64,000 bases of DNA. Origin: Hawksworthiomyces lignivorus. Lineage: Eukaryota > Ascomycota > Sordariomycetes > Ophiostomatales > Ophiostomataceae. Of this stretch, positions 33,586-45,207 are shown one piece after another; position 1 is the first letter of the stretch; every line of letters begins with the position of its first letter. A model generated the notes under the pieces. That model had not been told where the DNA came from. It ran no database searches and saw only the letters and a list, made by a program, of their open reading frames with translations. Location of the stretch: the NCBI GenBank assembly GCA_002917075.1, contig NTMA01000085.1, positions 1 to 64,000 of the forward strand, in the 5' to 3' direction. Both the position numbers and the translations under genes were made by a program.

Positions 33586-34483
33586 TCAGTAGAGAAACAG
33601 CCGTGCTTTAGCATCTTCGACCACCCAGGCCAAGCCCTCTCTCAGGTTTTCGCCTGTCATGGCGCTGCACCGTAATATGTGCCATTGGTGTGTGCGGATG
33701 TCACGTAGTTTCAGAGCCTTTAGATAGTGAGCGAGTGGATGTCTGTGTGGAGGAAACAAAACCAGAAGTGCGGTTGCATACCTCCATGATCTCCTCTCCG
33801 TCGAGGCAGCCTTGGACGTCTGTCTTGTTTGCAAACACGAGCAGACTGGCACCGGAGAGTCTCTGTGGCGGAATCGACATTAGCATGGCAACTTGGGCAT
33901 GCGTCTGGATATCAACATAAAACCCAAACTCAGTTGCTGATTACCTCTTCCTGGAGCAGACCATGCAGCTCAGTTCGGCAGTCGTCCATCCGCAGCCGGT
34001 CCGTCGCATCCACCACCCAGATGAGCGCATCTGTCCTCTCAAAGTAGTTCCGCCAGTACGACCGCAGCGTCTTCTGGCCGCCCACATCCCCTGTGTTGTT
34101 TAGTAGTCTTACTCGTGGCAGAAAAGACAAGAAAACTTACATATATTCAGCTTGTATCTGTAGACAGATCGTCAGTAGCTGCATGTTCTAGCAAGCACCC
34201 AGAGTAGAAACCAATTATTTACCCTTCATAGTCAATAGTTTTGATAATAAAACCCAGCGTTGGGCTGACCGTGTTGACGTCCTCTCCCATGATCTTCTTG
34301 ACAATCGTCGTCTTTCCAGCATTGTCAAGCCCCCTAATAGCAGCGGCATTGTATGCCTACGTCAGAAACAAAACAATGCTTGTTATGAGTAAGTATCAGT
34401 GGTATAGGGCAGAATTTGACAAACAGCATTAAAATCCTCAACTCTTTATCCTTGAGCCTCGCTTTCCGTAGAATAGACAGCAT
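33586..34483 (-). CDS. ARL2: ARF-like small GTPase 2, 181 aa, six exons
   Basis: Exons 34483-34425, 34333-34223, 34157-34141 (only 17 nt), 34090-33945, 33862-33782 and 33717-33586 join in phase to 181 residues. The protein has all G motifs: GLDNAGKT (P-loop, residues 21-28), a switch I Thr in VSPTLGF, WDVGGQ (switch II), NKTD and CSAMTG. Residue 2 is Leu, so N-myristoylation is not expected, which is usual for fungal ARL2. ARL2 (Cin4/Alp41) works with tubulin cofactors in tubulin folding and microtubule maintenance. The first intron has a weak GTTTGT donor, while the others are conventional. The short exon encodes YKLNI between switch I and the DVGGQ motif. Confidence 0.95.
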
Positions 34484-35260
34484 CTTGACTGCGTTAGATG
34501 TTTACAAGAAATCACTTCGTCCATTCAGCAAAAGGGACGAATGCATTGTATATAAATCGGCCATGAATCGTTAGGCTGCCACTATTTTCTCTCGGGACAA
34601 GACCCCCCTATCCTTCAGGGTTGCAGTTTTAGTGGTGTGGTACCAAGGCTTAGTCATTTTCCATCTGGACCTGAACTACGGAGTACTCAAGAACAGGGGA
34701 CGTCGCTGGCCAGCAAACTCCTGCTTTACTTAACATTACCGAAAGATTCTTATGTGACTCGACAAGGCAAAATGAAAAGAGAAAGAATAAATACGTGGTA
34801 ATGTCTTTCACGTGAACATTGGAATTGCTCACAAGTCGGCAAAAGAGCTCGTGGCCATGTTGAGGCCGAACCACGTGAACAAGTCACTAAACACATTTCA
34901 TGTTTGCAACCGATATTGCCTATGCCATTTTTTTCTTATAGAGAATCGTTGCTGATTCTGATGCTATGATTTGAATGCTAATACTACTAGAGAACTATAA
35001 TACAAGTGGAAAATGCAAAGTAGTCAACGCGACAAGGAAGCAGAAATTCGAGAAACGAAAAGAGTTGACGTTCGGCGTGTCGTTGTCGTCACATCGTAGA
35101 ACCCTCCTCTCCTCCTCCCATGAGCAATCTCGTCCATCGGACTGTGGTGTCAATGTCAAACTATTTCCAGAAAAAACATCCGTAACCCCCCCTTTCTTCT
35201 CTCTCTCTCTCTCTCTCTCACCCTACTCTCCCTCACTCTTAACCCTCCTACGCCACCTTA
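34484..35260. other. ARL2 promoter and 3' UTR of NUC1
   Basis: AT-rich sequence with one copy of the 9-mer TACGGAGTA at 34677 and a (CT)n tract at 35199-35219 close to the NUC1 stop. No gene is supported. Confidence 0.5.
35199..35219 (+). repeat. (CT)n dinucleotide repeat
   Basis: About ten CT units just downstream of the minus-strand NUC1 stop codon. Confidence 0.9.
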
Positions 35261-36394
35261 CTAAGGCGATGGCGACCGGGATCGCGGCGGGGCGCCCTTG
35301 GTGGCCGACCGCTGCCGGTCGGAGAAGTCGCGCACAACGACAGCGCAGGCGGTCTCAGCGCAGAGGCGGCGGCGGCGCTGGGGCGGCAGCTTGGAGGCGA
35401 ACTCGAGGCCGGAGGCGCGCTCGACGGCCTCGAGGGGGACCTCAAAGTCGGCCAGCGGCTTGTCGTTGGGGATGGGGGCGTTGGGCAGGACGAAGGCGCC
35501 GAGGGCGACGGGGGCAGAGCTGCCGCCGTCGGTGGCGCTGTTGGGGTCGGTCTCGGCGAAGATGACCTTGTAAAAGTGCGTGGGCACGGCGACGGCGGGC
35601 GGGCTGCCGATCATCTCGTACTTGACGTACCACTTGCCGTCGGCCGGGTCGCGCTTGGGCAGGTACAGCGGGCCCGTGACGACGCGCACGCTGGGGTAGC
35701 GCCCCGCCTGCACCAGGCGCCGCACAAAGTCCTCAAAGTGCGCCCAGTAGTCGCGGTTGAAGCCCTCGCCCACCTGCGGGCACATGTTGGTCAAAAAGAA
35801 CGTCTCGTCCATGGCTGCCTGGCTCCACTTGGCGTCCGCCGCCGGCACCTGGTGGCCGCGGTCGTAGCCTGACCGGAAGTAGTCCTTGAGCTTGGCGCGG
35901 AACATCTCCGGCACTGCCGTGTCCTCGGTGAAGTTGGAGTGCTTGCGGTCGCCGCCGTCGCGCACGGCCAGCGAGGCCGTCGTGATGTGCTCGGCCACCC
36001 AGTGCGGGTTGCGCAGGCGGCGGTCGTAGGACGATACCAGAGCGCTGCGAGAGGCTAGGTCCGCAACGGGGCCCGGGAAACCATAGTGGAAGAGGGCGGC
36101 CGGGTCGACCAGGTTACCGGCGGCCGTTGTGGCCGGCGGGAGAGACGACGTGGCCGGAATGGAAGCTTGCGCAGATGCTGGTGCGGGCGGCGGCGGCTGT
36201 GCAAAAACTTGTGAGGCGGCCACCGCGCCAGAAGAGCTTGTAGAAAGCGATTTGGTTGTAGCTGTTGTAGTGGTAGGAACAGAAGTTGGCCTGTCGGCAG
36301 GCTTGCCGGATCGTAGGGAATACATGGTTGCGGTAACAGCGGCGCCAGTTCCAGCGCTGACGGCCGCAATGAGTGCTATTGTTGTTTTGGACAT
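35261..36394 (-). CDS. NUC1: Mitochondrial endonuclease G homologue, 377 aa
   Basis: A single uninterrupted exon. The N-terminus has a hydrophobic segment (residues about 5-25) that could anchor the protein in the inner membrane, as in endonuclease G. A Thr/Pro/Ala-rich linker to about residue 90 follows. The DNA/RNA non-specific endonuclease domain includes LVSSYDRRLRNPHWVAEH, the catalytic motif DRGHQVPAAD near residues 178-187 with its general-base His, FFLTNMCPQ and the metal-site region FNRDYWAHFE. These support a Mg-dependent, sugar-nonspecific nuclease that degrades mitochondrial nucleic acid and can move to the nucleus during cell death. The last 40 or so residues are basic and Ser/Pro-rich, and longer than in yeast NUC1. 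Confidence 0.95.
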   Translation of the reverse strand: MSKTTIALIAAVSAGTGAAVTATMYSLRSGKPADRPTSVPTTTTATTKSLSTSSSGAVAASQVFAQPPPPAPASAQASIPATSSLPPATTAAGNLVDPAALFHYGFPGPVADLASRSALVSSYDRRLRNPHWVAEHITTASLAVRDGGDRKHSNFTEDTAVPEMFRAKLKDYFRSGYDRGHQVPAADAKWSQAAMDETFFLTNMCPQVGEGFNRDYWAHFEDFVRRLVQAGRYPSVRVVTGPLYLPKRDPADGKWYVKYEMIGSPPAVAVPTHFYKVIFAETDPNSATDGGSSAPVALGAFVLPNAPIPNDKPLADFEVPLEAVERASGLEFASKLPPQRRRRLCAETACAVVVRDFSDRQRSATKGAPPRSRSPSP

Positions 36395-38161
36395 TTTCCT
36401 TTCCCTTTTCGTCGAGCACCTAAAAAAAAGAGAGATCGGGACCTTTTATACTCCCAGCAAGAGAGGTAAGTTTTGCACCTGGACGCTGAAGCTGACCGCT
36501 TGAACTGAGGCGAAGTCAGGTACCACGAGGAGCTTTTAAGTTTCTAGGCGATCTTGATCGTAAATAAGATTTGCCAACCCCTTGCAGAGACGAGACTACG
36601 TGGCCCAGGCAGGTGGAAAACTAGGGAGTCACCGAAGTGTGGGTGATGATGCTTCACAGAGCAGCAGACACAAATCTGTGGTTTTGTCTTAAGCTTGTGT
36701 GAGCCTGCTTCCTATATATCTAGGTTTTTTTTTTAGACCCTGGAAATTTTCTTGGCCGCTGGAACTGAGAGATCAGCCTTCTGCAAGGCACGGCTGACAA
36801 GGATTACAGCCAATGAGAAGCCGGGGAAAGCCCACCCTCCCCGCCGATTTAGAGGGAACTTCCGAAGAAGCGATCACACCCCAAAGAGGGCTCTCTTCTA
36901 GGCGGTCAAAAGCTGTGGCACTGCCTGTATTTTGTATATTGTGACCTGTGTCTACAGAGGAAGAACACACAGGCAAAACGACCAGAGTCGCCAATATTTG
37001 TCATAAGTCACATGGGATTTCGCACATGCATATACACGTATCTTGGTTCATCGAAGGCAAGAATACAAAATCAACTCTGCCATTTCCCAGAATTTTGATT
37101 GGTCGACTTTGTTAAATCTTCTTTCCTGTCTGCAGACTCCCAGCTGATGCTTGTGGACGATAACAGCACAATCCTTTGGTACTTTTGTGCTTGTGTACAA
37201 GTAGTATTGTGTTGTGCTTTTGCTCTCCGCTAAATGTCAGGCGGTGAGATCCGGCAAAAACAGCGCTCTGCGAACGTAGTAATTCGCTGATTACTATTAG
37301 TGGCGCCCCTTCAGTAGATCGAGCCGCCTCTCTGGTGCGATGTCGATCGCGCTTGCTCTCATTGGCTGGCGCATAGCCCTGCTTGAGTATGACGAAGGAA
37401 GAAAGGAAGGCGAACAACATCAGCTCCTTTATTTCTTTGAGAACCTTGCTGGTTAACCCACACCACCAACTGGCCTATCACCACATGTGGCGACCCATTG
37501 CTCGCTGAGACTCGAGTATCTCTCGCTTGAGCAGCTGCTCGCCCATTTGTGTTGCCAACGCCCAACTTTCCGCTTTTCCTTTGCTCTCTCTCTTGTTCTC
37601 TTTCTATCTCACCGACTTAGCGTCTTGGTTGGTTTTCAGCTGTTGGTTCCTGACCATCTTTCTACTCCGTATATACCTCCTTTCCCGCTTCTTTTCCGCC
37701 TTAAAACTGCCATTCTCTGCTTCTCCAACTGCTGTCCTTTCTTTCCGGCTTTGATATACCAGACTTCAAGCTGCCTTCTCTCTTCTTTTCCTGTGGTTCT
37801 TGGACGGTGGCGGACTTCATTTCCGGACTTTTTCCTTTGGGATATTTTCCTCTTTTCCTCGTGCGCTAATTTCCTCCGCTTTATCATCACAGCGGACCGT
37901 CCCCATCGAGACGCTAAATATTACTACGTCCCCTGACCTTGGCATTCGTTCATCAGTGGAGATCGTCGCCGTCTTCTCAAGTCTAGCTTTGCGTCTACCT
38001 GTTTTGCTCATCTCTCAGATATTAGCACTTCCTTACATCGTGAATATCTTCGACTGTGATGCGGTGTCTTTGAATCTCAGCTCATTTTTCATACCGGGCT
38101 TATTCTCGCCAGGGCCAAGAAGGTTATCTTGGTATAGACGGCTATCGCCTGTCTAAGTCTG
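36395..38161. other. Divergent promoter region of NUC1 and the ZIP transporter
   Basis: The right half (about 37500-38100) is strongly CT-rich on the plus strand, typical of a fungal leader. No zinc-response element of the yeast type (ACCTTNAAGGT) was seen. Overlapping short frames in the leader are not accepted as genes. Confidence 0.5.
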
Positions 38162-40223
38162 ATGGCCATGGCATCTCCAACTGATGTCGCAAATGACACG
38201 CGCGGCTGGATTATGTGCGTTATTAGCGCTATTGGTATGTCTTAGCTGGCGATGAAGACAAGAGCCGAGGAGAACGGCCATCTTTGCAGACCGCGTCTTA
38301 AGTATGATTTTCACTCAGCTAACTCGCATCTGTACGCAGCCTGTGTCGCCGGCGCATGTATTGTGTGCGTTGACGTCTTCATCCGTCTTATCCCAGGAAA
38401 GAAGAACTTCCACATCCAGGATAGCAGCGCCTTCCTCTCTTGCTCACTAAGCTTGAGCTTCGGTGTCATGGTATGTCTGTTGTTCTAAGTTGTGTATGTC
38501 CCTTTATCACAGCTAACTGATAGCATGGCAGATGTTTTCTTCATTATTCAGCATGCTCCCATCCTCTAAGAAGTATCTGTCTGAAGATGGCGCCACAAAT
38601 CAAATGGCAGGCTTCTTTATGATGGCTAGCTTTGCACTGGGTTTCGTCGGCATGCAGGTTGTATCCCGCATAATCCATCGGTTCATGCCGTCGCATGTTG
38701 TCGACTGTGATCATTCGCATGAAGAGGAAGCCTCTGACGGGGAGGGAGAAGCACATGAAAACCATCACTCTCATGCCCATTCTCACTCCCATCATGCGCA
38801 CTCGCATCCCCTCTTTTCACAAAGAGTTTCCCGACACAGGCCTCAATCACATGCTAGTACCGTCGACGCCATAGAATCGACGCCTCTCCTTCGCGGCCTG
38901 GATAGGACACAATCTATGCCTCCTATGCCGAAGCGACAAGCATCGTCTAGAAGTGATGATGTCCTCACTACGACCGCCCATGATGCATCTCGGCCTCCTT
39001 TATTACCGCTCTCGCATGATGGCGCAGACTTTCCACACCCAGTTCCAGGAATGTCGAATATGCGGCGGCCTTCAATGGTCGAGGTCCGGAATCGGGTGCT
39101 GTCATTTGTCAAAGATATCAAGGTAAACTGCGACGAATTCGGTCCGTGTTACGGCTACACCGACCCTTGCGGTCAGGAATGTAAAAGAAATATGACTGGG
39201 CGCGCGCCCGCCTCTCTTCGGAGCATCCCCCATGTGCCAAAGCATTCTAAAACGCATGCAACTCTGTCGGAAACGTCAGACTCTGGTGATGCTCTTCGCC
39301 ATTCAGTATGGGAAGATGTACACGAATCGACATTTCCCGCCGTTCCAGAGGAGACTAGCAGCGATAATAGCAACACGATCGCTCATGACCCTCGAGATCA
39401 TGTCGAAATGCAGGAAGGTGATCCGGAGGCATGTCCTGCGTCCGTTTCAGCTAGCGGCGGAGAGTCGTCGACCAATGTTTCGAATTACGCACTCGGTGAT
39501 GGCAGCCGCAAGGACCTGTCGCATTCGCCGGAGCGTAGCCACAATCATGTCCACGATCATAGTCACATCCATACGGATCATGGCCATAGCCATGGCCATG
39601 ACCATGGACATGACCATGACCATCATCACGATCTCTGCGGCAGCGGTGAAGATGAGGACGATCTGGAGGCCGGTCCTAGCACAGCAGGCGCACATCAACA
39701 ACACCATCACCACGTGCCCACCAATGCGTTCCTATCCATTGGTCTGCAGACTGTTCTCGCCATCGGCCTGCACAAGTTTCCCGAAGGCTTCATAACCTTT
39801 GCCACAAATCATGCCAACCCAGCACTAGGCTTCAACGTGTTTATGGCACTCTTCGTTCACAACATCGCCGAAGGCTTTGCCATGGCGCTACCTTTGTACA
39901 TGGCCCTCGGCAGCCGGCTGCGGGCCATCCTCTGGGCTGCGGCTCTGGGTGGCCTGAGCCAGCCGCTTGGGGCGGGCGTGGCGGCCCTCTGGTTGCAGTA
40001 TCTCGGCCGCACTAGCGGCAACGCCAGCGATGAGGACGGGGACTCGGGCAACGGCACTGCCTATGGAGTGTTATTTGCGGTGACTGCGGGTATCATGGTA
40101 TCAGTGGCTTTGCAACTGTTTGTGGAGAGCCTGACGCTGCACCACAACCGGCAGCTCAGCATGGGCTTTGCTTTTCTTGGAATGATGCTGCTAGGTCTGA
40201 GCAACTCGTTAGGGGCGCACTAG
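38162..40223 (+). CDS. ZIP-family zinc transporter (ZRT3-like, probably vacuolar), 631 aa
   Basis: Exons 38162-38234, 38340-38470 and 38532-40223. The introns (GTATGT..ACGCAG, GTATGT..GGCAG) are in phase. Transmembrane helices 1-3 lie in residues about 17-115. Two long His-rich stretches follow, near residues 127-160 (HSHAHSHSHHAHSH) and 400-435 (HGHSHGHDHGHDHDHHH). The ZIP core is at the C-terminus, with the metal-binding helices AIGLHKFPEGF and FVHNIAEGFAMALPL, and three or four further helices to the end. These motifs place it with yeast ZRT3, which releases zinc from the vacuole. The long cytosolic insert between the helix groups is mostly disordered and probably senses or buffers zinc. 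The upstream ATG at 38162 is chosen because exon 1 supplies part of helix 1. Confidence 0.9.
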
Positions 40224-40662
40224 GCCGACAGAAGCAGCGTGAGAGCAGTGAGCCGGAACTATTTTCATCATGGATCTTATGATTTATCTTTACGAAGCAG
40301 TTCTGCATTTTCTGCTAGGTTCACATCTTCAGGCAAGCGCATATTGTGGCGTTCTGTGATTTTTTGATTCAATATCTTTTGCAATGTTATTATGCAATAT
40401 CTATTCTAGTCTTTCAATAATAAGCATAGCCCATTGCGGCATGCCAGTTTTCATCATAATTTTCCTCGACCTGTCGTGCTTCATTCAAAATCCTTTTCAA
40501 TACCGCAAGTAAAAACCAACTTTTGTATATCCGTATCCATCCAATGGGTATCATCAAGTTCGTAAACATCAAAATATAGAGACACAACGCCAAATATGTG
40601 ATATCATCCCAGCAATATAGAAGAGTTGCATGAAAATAAAATGCCCCACAAGGAATTGAAGA
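40224..40662. other. Convergent 3' UTRs of the ZIP transporter and TFIIIA genes
   Basis: AT-rich 439 bp with no coding or RNA gene seen. Confidence 0.6.
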
Positions 40663-42687
40663 TCAAGCAAAGAGATCGGGGTCCAAGCAGGTCATTGCGG
40701 CATTGTCCTCGTCGTCGTCGCCGCCCCCGATCAGCCGCCGCATCTCTGCCTCGTCCATCTGCCACTGGGCCTCGTCTGCGGCGGCCCCGGCAGCACCCAT
40801 GTCGATGTAGGCCTGGAACATCTCGTCGGCGTCTTCAAAGTCGCCAAGCGCGCGGGCGCAGTCGTCGTCGTCGTCGTCGTCGTCGTCATCGTCGCCGGCC
40901 CAGAACGGGGAGAGAGCGTCCGCGCCGCTACCGCCAGCAGAAGGCAGCGAGGCCACCGCCGGCGCCACGGCACCGCCGGTGCCGTGCTCGCGCAGCGTGT
41001 GCGCGTGCAGGTCGTGGTGGCGTACAAAGCGGGCAGCGCAGCCCGGATGGGCGCAGGCGAGCGTGCGGTTCGTGCCCAGCAGGGAGTCGATGAGCGAGGT
41101 GGTGGTGGTGGCGGCGGTAGCCGTGGCAGCAGCTGCTGCCGCGGCAGAATCGTCTGCCGCCGGCGTGCTTGTTGTCGTCGTCGCCGCCGCAGAGGAGGAA
41201 GCGGCGACCAGCAGGGGCGGCGGCGGCAGCGGCCGCGCGCGCCGCAGGTGCACGTAGAGGATGTGCTCGGCCAGCTTCATCTTGGAGACGAAGCCACGGC
41301 CGCAGCCCTCGGCGGCGGCGTCCCAGGCGGCGAGCTGCGGGTCGTCTGCGAACATGGCAGCGGCGGCGGCCTGGTCGGCGGCGTCGGCGTCAGCGTCGAC
41401 ACCAGCGTCTGTTTCGGTATCAGCGTCGGCGTGGCTGCTGCTCCTGCTGCTGCTGGCGGTGCTGCTGCGGCCGCAGACAAAGCGCAGGCCCTCGTGGGCG
41501 GCGCGGATGTGCACGTTGAGGTTGGGCCGGCGCGTAAACGTCTTGCCGCAGCCCGGGTGGGGGCAGGCAATGGTCTTGCGGTCGGCCACCGACTTGCCCG
41601 CGTGGTACATGTCGATGTGGCGGTGCAGCGCGGCGGGGCCGCCGGCCACGCGGGCGTCGCAGAACAGGCAGGCTAGGTGCTCGTGGCGCATGTGGGCCTC
41701 GAGCAGCGCGCGCGTGGCAAAGCCGACCAGCGCCCGCGGCGGGGCCGGGTCGGCTCCGGCAGCGCTGCTGCCGTCTCCGCTGCCGCCGCCGCTGCTACCA
41801 CCGCCAGCGGAGCACTCTTCGCACCAATACTTGGGCACGCCGTGGTCGCGCTCGACGTGGCGGCGCAGCGCGCCCGCGCTGTCAAAGACGGCGCCGCAGG
41901 CGGAAGCGCTGCCGCCCTCTGCCGACTTGGCCGTCTGGCTGCAGACAAACGCCGGCTCGCCTAGGTGGTCGACGCGGATGTGGCGCTGTAGGGTCTGGTG
42001 CTTGCGGAAGGTGCGGGTGCAGGCATCGTCGTAGCCGCGGCAGCGGAAGCGGTCCTGGCCCTCGTGGACGCCGGCGTGGCGGCGCAGCCGCGTGGCGGTC
42101 AGGAAGGCCTTGTCGCACTGGTCGCAGACGTAGCGGCGCTCCTGCGTGTGCGAGCCCTTGATGTGCTGGCGCAGGTGCTTCTCCTCGAGGTACGCTTTGG
42201 GGCACTCGGGGCAGCGGAAGGGGCGGTCGTTGTTGTGCGAGCGCAGATGGGCCTGCGTGTCTATGTCAGCATATCTTGCAAATCTGTGGCATGTCATCGC
42301 TGTCTCGTGCATACCGTGAGGCGAGCAGGCCGGTTGAAGGTCTTGGTGCAGTTGGGCCAGGTGCACTTGATGGTCTTGAGGTCAGACGGAAACCGGCGGG
42401 CGGTGGTCGCCGTAGAGTGGGCGGTGGTCAGTGGGGTCGCCGTGTGCGCCAGAGACGGCGCTGACTGGCCATCGTGGGATTCGAAGTCGTCTGCCGTTGA
42501 TAAGTCGGCCTCTTCTATTTTAGAGTCTATGATCAACTGTCAGAACATCTCTACTCAAAGAGAACGTGCTTTTCCATAGCACACTACTGAGACGCTCTCG
42601 ACTCGACCGACCTCTCAATTGGCTTGCCTCCGGGATCAGAGGCAGTGTCCGTTCGGACAGAAGCTCGTCCGACGCTTTTCGCTTCAT
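40663..42687 (-). CDS. Transcription factor TFIIIA-like C2H2 zinc-finger protein, 625 aa
   Basis: Exons 42687-42612, 42526-42315 and 42252-40663. The introns (GTCGGT..CATAG, GTATGC..CGCAG) are in phase; the second is placed so that finger 1 reads CTWPNCTKTFNRPARLTAH. About ten C2H2-type modules follow, with typical linkers (for example YVCDQCDKAFLTATRLRRH, ACPHPGCGKTFTRRPNLNVH and ACAHPGCAARFVRHHDLHAH). This layout matches fungal TFIIIA, which binds the 5S rRNA gene internal promoter and 5S rRNA. Finger pairs are separated by Ala/Ser/Gly-rich inserts, including a long one before the last finger, and the tail has about ten consecutive Asp. An upstream ATG at 42759 in the same frame is possible; MKRKAS at 42687 is preferred because it resembles the usual fungal start. 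Confidence 0.88.
40862..40897 (-). repeat. GAC trinucleotide run encoding poly-aspartate
   Basis: Near-perfect GAC/GAT run inside the acidic C-terminal tail of the TFIIIA gene. Confidence 0.85.
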
Positions 42688-44456
42688 CGTGCGTGAATCA
42701 CCCGCAGGAGAAGCATTCTTTCTGTGGCGTGGTGTAAGAAGGTATTGTGTGTCTGACAATTTTATTTTTTAATTATTTTGCCGGCTTTTCTTTTTCGTCC
42801 ATTTCGTACTTTTTTTTTTTTTTTACTGGGAAAGGGCAGTTGTGCGCTAGCAGTTTCCATTAAGCGGTCAGCGAATGAAGACCTGCTATGCACATTGTTC
42901 TTCTTACTAAGCATAGGTTTGTCACGTGGAATTTATCAGCTAATCAAGACATTCTCTATGCTATATATAGCGACTTATAGCTACTTATGGCGACTTATAG
43001 CGACTTGCAACCGATCATACGCCATCGAATTCAAATGCAAAATGCCAGAAACATGTCAGTTCAAGGTCACTATCAGCAGTAGGTGGCAAAACGGGGCAGA
43101 AACAGAAACCAACTACTGCCTTCCTTCATCGTAAGCCTACTGCACCGTAATCCTACTGCGGCGTTTGTTGTGTCGGGCAACCTCTGGGCTGTTCAGCTCG
43201 GGACACGAATGGGGAGCATCCCATTGCCCGAAGTCTATGATAACTAACTGTGTGTGTTTGCGTGGCCGTTTGCGTTAAGCCAATAACTGTAAGATCTCTA
43301 CGCGATGACTGGCAGAGAACGCGAAGAGCGTTGTGCCGCTCCCGGCTGCGTTGGACTGGAATTGTGTGTCCCATCGCGTCGTTCCCATGCAGAGAAGATA
43401 AGAATGATCCAACCAAGGCACATCGTGAGATTGGTCCCTACGATCTAGCCGCGATGTATGTAGCTAGTTGATTATGGTCCATGATAAAAGCAGAAGGAAA
43501 ATGCAGTTTTCAAGCGATTTCATATGATTACATCTTATGGATCCTTCGCCGATGGACCACTACGAACGAATGCCTCTTTGAATGCAAAAAATTTCTATTG
43601 GTATCATTGTTCTTTTAGCAAGTGAATGATGATGAAGTTTTGTATCAAGCTTGGTAGCTTACTGAAGGGATCCGGTTTCTAGTTGGACGTAAAATGACAG
43701 GCAGCCAAAAAGACAAGCCGGGTCTTCTGACACTCGGGCTCTATAAGCCGGTTGTGATATGCACATGCCAAGAGAAGAAACATAAATACACTAAGGTCAA
43801 TTCAATTCTGTATGAAAGTACGTTTCTAAAGAGTTTTTCCAACGCCACTTCTGCATACAAGCAAAGCAAGTGCTTGTGCCTCGCAGCACGCGCCTTGGGC
43901 CTATTTGATGAAACTTGCCACGCGCCTGACTCTTCAAGCCTATCGAAGACTTTTGTGGCCTTTGCTTCAGTGATATCGATCTTGTGACATGGAGCCAAAG
44001 CATCTTGGGGCCACACAAGACCAAAATCCGCTTAAATAAGAAGAGAACTCCAGGCTTTCCCGTGGTACCGCCGAACTCTGCAGTGGGCGTTCGTGCTTCT
44101 CGCGCAAACTGAGCTTGATACTTTGTACGTGGGGAACGGCCTTCTTATCGATAAAGCAGCACTGCTCTCCTTCGCTTGGCTGAAAATGCCTATGCCTGAA
44201 GCCAGCTCAAACTTTCTTTTTGCGCTGACGCACGGACCATCAATTGAACGCGCCGCCTCCAAAAACTTTTTTTTTTATATTTTATTTTATTTTGGCCCTT
44301 TCTCCTCCAATTTCTGGGAGCCTTGAAGCAGACCTTCTTCTTTGCATCGCATTCCGACAGCAGAGGACCGCCAAAGCGACAAACTGCCTTAACTACATAT
44401 CAGACTGTCTATTTTCCTTCGTCTTGTATCTCTAGCTACGCAGACAAGAACCGAAG
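42688..44456. other. Divergent promoter region of TFIIIA and RPB6
   Basis: Contains a four-copy 10-bp tandem at 42971-43010. A 97-codon frame at 43694-43987 overlaps two similar-length frames on the other strand and has no recognisable features. Nothing else is supported. Confidence 0.5.
42971..43010 (+). repeat. Four tandem 10-bp units (CGACTTATAG)
   Basis: Units at 42971, 42981, 42991 and 43001 have an exact 10-bp period. The second and fourth units are slightly diverged. The period is close to one DNA helical turn. Confidence 0.85.
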
Positions 44457-45207
44457 ATGTCTGACTACGGCGATGACGATGCGGGCAATGGGCCGTAAGT
44501 ATTCCTGAGCCTCAGAGCAGAAGCACAAAAGACAAAAGAGGAAATGAGAGATGAGCAGGAAGACCATTGCTATGACCGGAACTGACTATATTTCCCTTCT
44601 CCCCTGCCCACAGCGATGAGCCCCTCTACGACGAGGACGAGATCCAGGAGTACTACGACCCGGAGGTGGCCGAGGACGACGACGGCGAGAACGGCGCCAA
44701 CGGCTACCAGAACGGCACCGGCGAGGACGACATGGACATTATCGTGTCGGGCGACCCCGCGGCGGCGGTGGCGGCGGGCGCCGGCCAGAAGGGCGGCCAG
44801 GCCAACGGCGCGGGCGGCGGGCGCACCAACAACGTCAAGTCGCTCAAGGACAAGAAGATCCCCAACGACCAGCGCACCACCACGCCCTTCATGACCAAGT
44901 ACGAGCGCGCGCGCATCCTGGGCACGCGGGCCCTGCAGATCAGGTGAGTTTTTTTTTTTTTTTTTGTTTTTGCTTGCCTCAGGCAGTTGTGTCTTTCCCC
45001 CCTCTTGCTTTTGCTCGTGTTCTGACACGCCAACTTTCCCCCGAACACAGCATGAACGCTCCCGTGCTGGTCGACCTCGAGGGCGAGACCGACCCCCTCC
45101 AGATCGCCATGAAAGAGCTGCGCGAGAAGAAGGTGCCGCTGGTCGTGCGGCGGTACCTCCCCGACGGCTTCTACGAGGACTGGACGTGCGAGGAGCTCCT
45201 CCAGTAG
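44457..45207 (+). CDS. RPB6: RNA polymerases I, II and III common subunit RPB6, 174 aa
   Basis: Exons 44457-44494, 44614-44943 and 45051-45207. The introns (GTAAGT..CCACAG, GTGAGT..CACAG) are in phase. An acidic N-terminal half ([12 protein letters not shown]) and a Gly/Ala-rich stretch precede the conserved omega-like domain [20 protein letters not shown], then [20 protein letters not shown] and [20 protein letters not shown]6 (Rpo26) is shared by all three nuclear polymerases and helps assemble the clamp. The protein is slightly longer than yeast Rpb6 because of the Gly/Ala-rich insert. Confidence 0.97.

Noticed and set aside
40984..41676. 230-codon frame antisense to TFIIIA
   Set aside because: Simple-sequence translation of GC-rich trinucleotide repeats; the sense strand encodes zinc fingers.
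43694..43987. 97-codon plus frame between TFIIIA and RPB6
   Set aside because: Two comparable frames overlap it on the opposite strand, and no homology or motif is recognised. A lineage-specific small gene cannot be excluded, but there is no support.
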